This document shows positions 30,037 through 35,573 of a stretch of DNA of 35,573 nucleotides, piece after piece. Position 1 is the first letter of the stretch; each line of letters starts with the position of its first letter. Both the position numbers and the translations under genes were made by a program. Below the pieces are notes generated by a model. It saw nothing but the letters and a program-made list of their open reading frames with translations. It was not told the origin of the DNA and searched no databases. Source of the DNA: Candidatus Gallacutalibacter pullistercoris (lineage in GTDB: Bacteria; Bacillota; Clostridia; Oscillospirales; Acutalibacteraceae); the NCBI GenBank assembly GCA_018710915.1, contig DVIY01000258.1, positions 1-35,573 of the forward strand, in the 5' to 3' direction.

Positions 30037-30065
30037 TTGACAGCCGTACCCGCTGATTTTATACT
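30037..30065 (+). promoter_or_regulatory. Near-consensus promoter of the ATZ/TRZ amidohydrolase
   Basis: Perfect -35 TTGACA, 17-bp spacer and -10 TATACT (five of six consensus bases), 43 bp upstream of the start codon. Confidence 0.75.
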
Positions 30066-30108
30066 GAGATTATTCCCGTTATCTTATCTATTGAAAGGAA
30101 TCTTTTCC

Positions 30109-31368
30109 ATGAAATTATTAAATGCACTTTGTTTTTTGCCGGACGGTTCTCTGCAAAACCGCGACCTGACCACCGAAAATGGCCGGCTGAAGCTGCTGCC
30201 TGCCGGAACGCTCACAGACGGAATGGACGCTTCTCAAATGCTGTGTCTGCCCGGAATGGTCAATGCCCATTTTCACGGGCTTTCTACACCGGGAAAGGGG
30301 CTGGAGCATGACCACCCCCTTGTGGAATGGTTTGGAGAAATCCCGGAAACCGCTATGCAGGCCCGGGTATATGATGTAATCGAACAGGATTTGCTGGAAG
30401 AAGAGATGGAAGCCATCGCCCGGTTTGAATATATGCAGCTCGTAAAACAGGGTGTTACCATGGTATTTGACGGCGGCGCTGTGAATGGCAGCCTTTTGGC
30501 GCAGAAGCGGGCGCTGGAAGCACTGGGCATGCGCGGAATTCTGGACGCAGACGCCCTGTTGCCCGACTTTGCCGGACAGGATTCCCAGCTGGTTTCTTTT
30601 GCCGGGCATCTGCTGGAAGAAGAAGATTTGACGGAAGAATCACTTTCTGCCGTCAAATCGATGTATGACCGCTTTCCGGACAGAATTTTTGGCAGCCATT
30701 GCCTGGAAACCGCTTACCGGCGGCAGATGGCAGAGGAATTCTGCGGAAAATCTTCGCCGGAACTATTTTTGGAAAAGGGACTGCTGTCCCATCAAAACGT
30801 ACTGTATCACTGCGTCCATACAACAGAAAAAGACTGGGATATCATCGCCAAAAGCGGCGCAGGCGTTGTGCATAATCCGGTAAGCAACCTGTATACCGGA
30901 ACCGGGATTATGAATCTTCCGGCAGTATTGAAACGCAGAATTCCCTGCGGGCTTGGCACCGACTGGGGCTCCGCCGACTGGTGGGAAGTGCTCCGCACAG
31001 CCTATCATCTGATGAAGGTGCAGCCCGGCGGTGAAGCGTACCGGGCACAGGATATTTTGCAGCTGGCCTGTCAGGGCGGCAGCAAGGTGCTCGGTCACTC
31101 CGGCTGCGGCGTATTGTGCGACGGCGCACAGGCAGATTTGGTGTTGATTTCGCTGCAAGACCCTGCACTGTACCCTGATTTTCCCGGACATCCGGCGCTT
31201 TTACACAACCTGGTGACCCAGTGTGGTGCAGGTGCCGTCTCTCACGTGTTCATTGATGGGAAAATGGTAGTTGAAAACGGCAAGTGCAAAATGCTGGACG
31301 AAACTTCCAGTATCAGGGAATGGCGGCGTGTCATGGAAAAAATTCAAGCCAAAGTCTTTTCAGAGTAA
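30109..31368 (+). CDS. ATZ/TRZ-type amidohydrolase (SsnA / S-adenosylhomocysteine-deaminase-like)
   Basis: A 419-residue zinc deaminase/hydrolase of the cytosine-deaminase-like amidohydrolase superfamily. The metal set is complete: NAHFHGLS (HxH, about 58-61), HCLET (about 205), a later HCVHTTEKDWD and GLGTDWGSADWWE with the catalytic Asp (about 285). HNPVSNLYTGTG matches the conserved HNP.SN segment of MTA/SAH deaminases and SsnA. A purine- or guanidine-type substrate is likely, but I cannot name it. The track's 24 extra codons cover the promoter; the ATG at 30109 has AAAGGA 9 nt upstream. It is a stand-alone gene with a strong promoter. No terminator is obvious before the ilvB promoter 35 bp downstream. 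Confidence 0.88.
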   Translation: MKLLNALCFLPDGSLQNRDLTTENGRLKLLPAGTLTDGMDASQMLCLPGMVNAHFHGLSTPGKGLEHDHPLVEWFGEIPETAMQARVYDVIEQDLLEEEMEAIARFEYMQLVKQGVTMVFDGGAVNGSLLAQKRALEALGMRGILDADALLPDFAGQDSQLVSFAGHLLEEEDLTEESLSAVKSMYDRFPDRIFGSHCLETAYRRQMAEEFCGKSSPELFLEKGLLSHQNVLYHCVHTTEKDWDIIAKSGAGVVHNPVSNLYTGTGIMNLPAVLKRRIPCGLGTDWGSADWWEVLRTAYHLMKVQPGGEAYRAQDILQLACQGGSKVLGHSGCGVLCDGAQADLVLISLQDPALYPDFPGHPALLHNLVTQCGAGAVSHVFIDGKMVVENGKCKMLDETSSIREWRRVMEKIQAKVFSE

Positions 31369-31402
31369 GATGTGTTGTGTATAATTATTTTTGAATGGAG
31401 CA

Positions 31403-31431
31403 TTGACGAATCCTGCATAAAAGGATATAAT
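31403..31431 (+). promoter_or_regulatory. Consensus sigma-A promoter of ilvBNC
   Basis: TTGACG, 17-bp spacer, perfect TATAAT, about 85 bp upstream of the ilvB start. The predicted transcript begins at about 31438, just before a folded leader element. Confidence 0.8.
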
Positions 31432-31439
31432 GGATGAAA

Positions 31440-31486
31440 CACACCTCATCAGACAACTAAACCGGTTGTCTGATATATCTGGTGTG
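31440..31486 (+). promoter_or_regulatory. Two-tier stem-loop in the ilvB leader
   Basis: An outer 6-bp stem, CACACC/GGTGTG, encloses an asymmetric internal loop (TC versus ATATCT) and an inner perfect 10-bp stem, ATCAGACAAC/GTTGTCTGAT, with a 7-nt loop (TAAACCG). It occupies nearly the whole leader from the predicted start of transcription. There is no T-box sequence, no terminator and no leader-peptide ORF rich in Leu/Ile/Val codons, the usual controls of ilv operons. It could be an RNA element or a DNA operator; I cannot name a known class. Confidence 0.55.
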
Positions 31487-31515
31487 AACCCATAACAAAA
31501 GGAGGGGGATGCTTT

Positions 31516-33135
31516 TTGATAAGCGGAGCCGAAATGATGGTCAAGTGCCTGGAAGCAGAAGGCGTCGAAATTGCCTTTGGATATCCCGGCGCAGCAATAT
31601 GCCCTTTTTATGATTATTTATACCAGTCTTCTGTCCGCCATGTCCTGGTACGGGAAGAGCAGAACGCGGCCCATATGGCCAGCGGATACGCCCGCAGCTG
31701 CGGAAAACCCGGCGTATGCATCGCTACCTCCGGCCCTGGCGCTACCAACCTGATTACCGGTATTGCCACGGCTTACATGGATTCGATTCCGATGATTGCG
31801 ATTACCGGACAGGTAAGCTCCGAGCTGCTGGGTAGGGACGTTTTCCAGGAAGCCGATGTAACCGGCGCCTGTGAGTCCTTCACCAAGCACAGCTATCTGG
31901 TAAAGGATGTCAAAGAGATTCCCCGTATTTTTAAAGAGGCATTTTACATCGCCTCTACCGGCCGGCCCGGCCCGGTACTGATTGATGTACCGGTTGATAT
32001 TCAGCAGGCGCAGACAGACAGCTTTACTTATCCGGAAAAAGCCGAGATTATCGGCTATAAGCCCCGTACGCAGGGACACGGCCTGCAAATCAAGCGGGCC
32101 ATTCAGGCCATTGAAGAAGCCAAACGCCCCCTGATTTGCTGTGGCGGCGGTGTGGTGCTGGCAGGAGCAAGGGAAGAAATGAAGGCCTTTGCCAAAAACA
32201 GCGGGCTTCCCATTGTGGCCACGATGATGGGTATCGGCGTGGTTCCTATGGACAGCGACCGATATTTGGGAATGATTGGTTCTCATGGCCGTTCTTACGC
32301 CAACCGGGCCATGCACGAAGCGGATTTGATTATCCTGTGCGGTGCGCGGGTAGGCGACCGTGCAGTGGCAGCACCGGAACAGGTAGCGGAGCAGGCCAAG
32401 ATTATTCATATTGATATTGACCCGGCAGAAATTGGAAAAAATATGCCGGTGGACATTCCCATTGTGGGTGATATCCAGCAGGTACTGGCGCAGATGGCGG
32501 AGAAAATCCACTATATCGACCGTCCGGAATGGGTAAAGCGTGTCGTAGATTTAAAAGTGGACTATGTTCCCCACGGAACCGACCGGGAGGACGCAGTGGA
32601 GCCCCGCTCGTTTATCCGCAGCCTTTCCCAATTGATGGACGAAAATGCCATTTTGGTGGCGGATGTGGGACAGAACCAAATCTGGTGTGCCAGAAACTAC
32701 AATGTAAAAGAGGGCCGGTTCCTCACTTCCGGCGGTTTGGGAACGATGGGTTATGCCCTTCCCGCCGCGATTGGTGCGAAGCTGGCAAAACCGCATCGGG
32801 AAGTCGTTGCGGTATGCGGCGACGGTTCCTTCCAGATGGTGATGGGTGAACTTGGTACCCTTTGCCAGACCGGTGCAGATATCAAGCTGATTATCATGGA
32901 AAACGGCCGTCTGGGCATGGTGAAGGAATTACAGGATAAACTGTATGGCCATCGCTATGCTGCTACCACACTGGACGGAAATCCGGATTTCGTGGCGCTG
33001 TGCGCGGCCTATGGCCTTCCCGCCAAACGTGCGGAAAGCAACCGGCAGGCAGTGGAATACGCAAAAGAGATGCTGGAGCACAAGGGCCCCTTTGTGCTGG
33101 TGTGCCGGGTAGACCCGGACACGCCTACCATATAA
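31516..33135 (+). CDS. ilvB: Acetolactate synthase, large (catalytic) subunit
   Basis: Thiamine-diphosphate enzyme that makes 2-acetolactate or 2-aceto-2-hydroxybutyrate, the first shared step of valine, leucine and isoleucine synthesis; 539 residues. It has the N-terminal FGYPGAAICPFYD, the catalytic Glu in VREEQNAAHMA, TSGPGATNLITG, the FAD-binding middle domain, and the C-terminal cofactor motif GDGSFQM...MENGRLGMV. The start is a TTG at 31516 giving LISGAEMMVK, with AAAGGAGGGGG about 10 nt upstream; an out-of-frame ATG lies in between. It is followed 13 bp later by ilvN. Confidence 0.95.
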   Translation: MISGAEMMVKCLEAEGVEIAFGYPGAAICPFYDYLYQSSVRHVLVREEQNAAHMASGYARSCGKPGVCIATSGPGATNLITGIATAYMDSIPMIAITGQVSSELLGRDVFQEADVTGACESFTKHSYLVKDVKEIPRIFKEAFYIASTGRPGPVLIDVPVDIQQAQTDSFTYPEKAEIIGYKPRTQGHGLQIKRAIQAIEEAKRPLICCGGGVVLAGAREEMKAFAKNSGLPIVATMMGIGVVPMDSDRYLGMIGSHGRSYANRAMHEADLIILCGARVGDRAVAAPEQVAEQAKIIHIDIDPAEIGKNMPVDIPIVGDIQQVLAQMAEKIHYIDRPEWVKRVVDLKVDYVPHGTDREDAVEPRSFIRSLSQLMDENAILVADVGQNQIWCARNYNVKEGRFLTSGGLGTMGYALPAAIGAKLAKPHREVVAVCGDGSFQMVMGELGTLCQTGADIKLIIMENGRLGMVKELQDKLYGHRYAATTLDGNPDFVALCAAYGLPAKRAESNRQAVEYAKEMLEHKGPFVLVCRVDPDTPTI

Positions 33136-33148
33136 GGAGGGAACCGGG

Positions 33149-34740
<1,592 letters not shown>

Positions 34741-34756
34741 TTTTCACAAAGCAAAT

Positions 34757-34790
34757 CGGGATGCAGAAACCATCTGCATCCCGGTTTTTT
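34757..34790 (+). terminator. Rho-independent terminator of ilvBNC
   Basis: A perfect 11-bp stem, CGGGATGCAGA/TCTGCATCCCG, with an AACCA loop is followed by GTTTTTT. It starts 16 bp after the ilvC stop codon. Confidence 0.92.
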
Positions 34791-34802
34791 ATTTCTGTCT
34801 TT

Positions 34803-35570
34803 TTACAGAATCTCTTTCAGCATTTCTTTCGCAAAGGCTTGCAGCGATGCTTTTTCTATATACTGAGGAAACGCAGAAGCGGTTCGATAGCTTTCACCCG
34901 CTGCACGGATGATTCCCTGATACTTTTCAGGAAGATGTTCCCTTCCCCATTTTTCACCTTCCGCTTTCGAGAGAATCAGGCGGCTTTTTCGATAGGCCAG
35001 CACCCGGCAAAGGTTCAGCACCATATAGACAGGCTGATGCAGGATTTCCTCCGGAGCCTCTGCAACATCCCGGCAGATACTGTCCCAATACTCCCGCTCC
35101 GGAACTTCTCCAAATACCTCTGGTATCGGTTTTCCGCAAAGCGCAATTCCCCTGCTGCGAATCACGGTAAAGTGGGCAGCCAGATCCCGGTCTGTCCCAT
35201 GCATCTCCTGGCAATATTTCTGCACATCTGCACGGCATCGTTCGCGGTGGAAATTGGAAAAATGCAGTTCAAATGGCGTCGGATATCGAAATGGATTGCA
35301 GTTTTCGTGCAGCACCAGGCTCATTTCCATCCCTTTTGGCGGACATTGGGAATCGATTTTCAGGAGGAAGTGTATCAACTCGATTTTCTGTCCCAAAGAG
35401 GGTGCTTTTTCGGTTACAATGATAAAATCAATATCCCCTGTTTCCCAGGAAAAGCAGCCAAAGGCCAGTGAACCATGCAGATAGATTCCTGTGATATTGT
35501 CTTCCAGTATTTTGCTGCATCCTGTCGTAATTTCTGACAGCAAAGATTGCACTTGTTCCTGCATCATCAT
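34803..35570 (-). CDS. AadA-like aminoglycoside nucleotidyltransferase family protein
   Basis: 255 residues with an N-terminal nucleotidyltransferase fold. The sequence YLHGSLAFGCFSWETGDIDF fits the GSx10DxD active-site motif (about 30-50), and a helical C-terminal domain follows, the layout and length of ANT(3'')/ANT(9) adenylyltransferases. That C-terminal domain includes RVLAYRKSRLILSKAEGEKW, close in style to the ALTRV.Y....G.V.SK..A..W segment of AadA. Chromosomal members in gut Firmicutes are numerous, and many are not proven resistance enzymes. The start is unsure: three consecutive ATG codons begin at 35570, three bases from the window end, so an upstream start cannot be excluded. Confidence 0.75.
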   Translation of the reverse strand: MMMQEQVQSLLSEITTGCSKILEDNITGIYLHGSLAFGCFSWETGDIDFIIVTEKAPSLGQKIELIHFLLKIDSQCPPKGMEMSLVLHENCNPFRYPTPFELHFSNFHRERCRADVQKYCQEMHGTDRDLAAHFTVIRSRGIALCGKPIPEVFGEVPEREYWDSICRDVAEAPEEILHQPVYMVLNLCRVLAYRKSRLILSKAEGEKWGREHLPEKYQGIIRAAGESYRTASAFPQYIEKASLQAFAKEMLKEIL

Positions 35571-35573
35571 TCC

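Noticed and set aside
31509-31520. ATG at 31509 close to the ilvB Shine-Dalgarno
   Set aside because: Out of frame with ilvB and only a few bases from the GGAGG core. The in-frame TTG at 31516 yields the family-typical ISGAEMM N-terminus.

Overview
The window is about 35.6 kb of compact bacterial chromosome. Strong Shine-Dalgarno sites (AAAGGAGG type), several GTG/TTG starts, sigma-A promoters with extended -10 (TGnTATAcT) boxes and the gene content all point to a Gram-positive Clostridia member. A gut Oscillospiraceae/Ruminococcaceae-type organism is my inference from protein style, since no marker gene is present. I see no rRNA, tRNA, CRISPR array, insertion sequence, prophage or secretion cluster. 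It is mainly core housekeeping and metabolism, and I found no convincing new multi-gene system. The more interesting signals are RNA-level leaders, a small unknown gene trio, a membrane-anchored XRE regulator and an intergenic repeat.

Layout: (1) 131-2505, minus: phosphoglucomutase and a YfcE-type phosphodiesterase. (2) 2685-3688, plus: three tightly spaced small genes of unknown function. (3) 3696-8448, minus: a CPA1-type K+/H+ antiporter, proB, proA and a single-pass membrane protein, which look like one osmotic/proline transcription unit. (4) 8618-15259, minus: pnp with a long leader hairpin, rpsO with its own consensus promoter, ribF overlapping a GNAT gene, and two tandem M42 aminopeptidases overlapping head to tail. 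(5) 15297-16307: an Fe-S aldo/keto reductase, followed by a 275-bp repeat-bearing intergenic region. (6) 16583-21880, minus: polA, murD and mutY. (7) 22006-23499, plus: a two-domain PPK2 polyphosphate:AMP phosphotransferase. (8) 23554-29932, minus: dusB, rlmA, an alpha/beta hydrolase, an amidohydrolase_2 enzyme, a YwlE-like phosphatase, rimI, an XRE/transmembrane regulator and tsaD, largely a tRNA/rRNA/ribosomal-protein modification group. (9) 30037-34790, plus: an ATZ/TRZ-type amidohydrolase with a near-consensus promoter, then ilvB-ilvN-ilvC with a structured leader and a strong terminator. (10) 34803-35570, minus: an AadA-like nucleotidyltransferase at the right edge.

How the genes fit together: proBA makes the proline precursor glutamate-5-semialdehyde and lies behind an ion antiporter, which suggests joint control by osmotic state. 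ilvBNC performs the first two steps of valine/isoleucine synthesis; ilvD and the leu genes are not in view. rpsO-pnp is the classic ribosomal-protein/RNA-decay pair. TsaD, RimI, DusB and RlmA all modify the translation apparatus.

No stretch longer than 300 bp lacks a gene. The largest gaps are 16308-16582 (repeats, described), 10853-11069 (pnp leader and hairpin), 2506-2684 (divergent spacer, no clear promoter found), 1-182 (window edge and terminator) and 8449-8617 (terminator and promoter).
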